NCBI GenBank assembly: GCA_017989775.1
Contig: JAGNPF010000109.1
Location: 1 to 5,885, forward strand
DNA from: Flavobacterium sp.
Lineage (GTDB): Bacteria; Bacteroidota; Bacteroidia; Flavobacteriales; Flavobacteriaceae
Direction of reading: 5' to 3'
Length of the DNA stretch: 5,885 nucleotides
This document shows positions 4,902-5,885 of this stretch, piece by piece. Positions within the stretch are counted from its first letter, which is position 1, and each line of letters opens with the position of its first letter. The notes under the pieces were generated by a model. The model was not told where the DNA came from and did not search any database. It was given only the letters and a program-made list of their open reading frames with translations. A program made the translations under genes and the position numbers.

Positions 4902-5885
4902 TTAGTTTTTCAAAATCTTTGTAGTTTCTGTTTTTCCGCTGTCTGATGTTGTCTTTAAAATGTAATTCCCTGCTTGAAGAGAATTTAGGTCTAAATTCAC
5001 GTTGTTTAAAGGAGAGAATTTAGAATTGAAAACTTCTTTTCCTAATAAATCATAAACAGAAACTTCCTTGATCAAGGAATTGTTGGAGTTTATTTTCAAA
5101 ATTCCATTTGTTGGATTTGGATAAGCGACTATTTGTTTGTCAGCTTCAAAACTAGGAGTTTTTAATGGTAATCCAGCAAATTTTGAAATCCCTCCGGTCG
5201 TTGCGTTGGTGTTTATTCCGGCCGAAAAGCCAAAGCTATCATTCAAAAAAGCTAATGTGCCGTGAAAAACTCCCGAGTCTATGGTTGTCCAAGTTGATCC
5301 GTTATCTGTGCTATAAGAAGAACTAAAAGGGTTTGCTGCAGCTCCGGCAATTACTGTTGAAGTACCCGGAATATAGGCAATGTTGGTTTTGTAAAAACCA
5401 GGTGTTGTAATTGAAGTCCAATTATTACCACCATCTGTTGTTTTGTATAAAGTGGTTGTATTGTTATGATCCATAAATAGCCCATTATTTGCATCTGAAA
5501 AAGTAAATCTATCGAGACCTAAATTAAAATCAGTGCTTGGCGTTTGGGTGACAGTCCAGCTTAATCCTTTATCAATAGATTTGAAAATTCTGCCCGCCGA
5601 TGTGCCAAACCAAAAGATGTTTCCTACTACTGAAGTTACGCCTACATAACCCATTTCTCCAACTAGCGAAGAGGGAATGTTTGCTCCAATAACTCGGTTC
5701 CAATTGTTTCCTCCATTTGAAGTTGTGTAAATTTCAAAAGTGCCATTTTCGGTATCTCCACCTGTAACACCATTTGAGGCATCCCAAAAATGAACAAAAC
5801 TTGTGTAAGAGTCGGTAGGGTTGTTGAATAAAGCAGTGGTTTGCTTAGTCCAGGTAAGTCCGCCATCAGTTGTTTTCCATACGCC
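4902..5885 (-). CDS. Secreted Asp-box beta-propeller protein with type IX sorting domain, 5' end outside window
   Basis: The frame stays open from the stop at 4902 to the right edge, so the window holds the last 327 residues of a longer protein; the Met at visible residue 78 is internal. Five repeats with an Asp-box-like S/T-x-D/N-x-G-x-x-W core end in Trp at visible residues 12, 62, 110, 156 and 199 (for example KTTDGGLTW, TTSNGGNNW, KSIDKGLSW, KTTDGGNNW, STDNGSTW), a spacing of 43-50 residues. This is the BNR/YCF48-like beta-propeller pattern. From about residue 250 to the end comes a T9SS type A sorting domain: VAYPNPTNGILKI, VSVYDLLGKEV, LNSLQAGNYILK and a basic tail TTKILKN. The protein should cross the inner membrane by Sec (signal peptide not visible) and the outer membrane by the Por system, to be surface-anchored or released. 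Ligand or enzymatic role is unknown; no catalytic residues of sialidases are seen. Confidence 0.93.
   Translation of the reverse strand, partial: GVWKTTDGGLTWTKQTTALFNNPTDSYTSFVHFWDASNGVTGGDTENGTFEIYTTSNGGNNWNRVIGANIPSSLVGEMGYVGVTSVVGNIFWFGTSAGRIFKSIDKGLSWTVTQTPSTDFNLGLDRFTFSDANNGLFMDHNNTTTLYKTTDGGNNWTSITTPGFYKTNIAYIPGTSTVIAGAAANPFSSSYSTDNGSTWTTIDSGVFHGTLAFLNDSFGFSAGINTNATTGGISKFAGLPLKTPSFEADKQIVAYPNPTNGILKINSNNSLIKEVSVYDLLGKEVFNSKFSPLNNVNLDLNSLQAGNYILKTTSDSGKTETTKILKN

Noticed and set aside
5663..5866. 67-codon leftward open frame near the right edge
   Set aside because: It is an out-of-frame shadow of the propeller gene, whose own frame carries two Asp-box repeats across the same bases.

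Overview
The window is ordinary chromosomal DNA of a member of the Bacteroidota, most likely a Flavobacterium-like bacterium (class Flavobacteriia). Three observations point there. The downstream protein carries a C-terminal type IX secretion sorting domain. Start sites lack Shine-Dalgarno sequences and sit behind A-rich leaders. The promoter-like sites follow the Bacteroidota pattern (TTG, about 18 bases, TAnnTTTG) instead of TTGACA/TATAAT. The protein sequences (PdxJ, NAD kinase, UppS, a DUF6089-like barrel) also read as flavobacterial versions of their families.

Layout: a leftward block occupies 26-3172. In transcription order it encodes a CBS-domain protein, NAD kinase (NadK), a DUF6089-like exported beta-barrel protein and undecaprenyl diphosphate synthase (UppS). 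CBS and nadK are 13 bases apart. A 169-170 base gap with its own good promoter candidate follows, and then the DUF6089 gene and uppS are only 3 bases apart. A divergent 112-base control region separates this block from a rightward pair: pdxJ (3285-3998) and a YbfF-like alpha/beta hydrolase (4079-4840). Between those two lies a modular 56-base imperfect palindrome. The hydrolase converges on a leftward gene for a secreted beta-propeller protein (4902 to beyond the right edge), and a perfect 34-base palindrome between them looks like a shared bidirectional terminator. No stretch longer than 300 bases lacks a gene.

Functionally, UppS makes the C55 lipid carrier for peptidoglycan and surface-polymer synthesis, and it is coupled to a probable outer-membrane protein, so the left end is envelope biogenesis. 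NadK makes NADP and PdxJ makes pyridoxine phosphate, both cofactor supply. The hydrolase and the CBS protein have no specific assignable substrate. The secreted protein on the right is an unrelated surface or extracellular product.

I found no defence system, mobile element, CRISPR array or RNA gene. The most interesting signals are an abrupt base-composition change inside uppS (about 28% G+C in the 3' part against about 44% in the 5' part), the modular palindrome after pdxJ, and a 10-base inverted repeat overlapping the DUF6089-uppS promoter. Three genes also have a more plausible start than the longest open frame suggests, and the last gene is clearly cut by the window edge.
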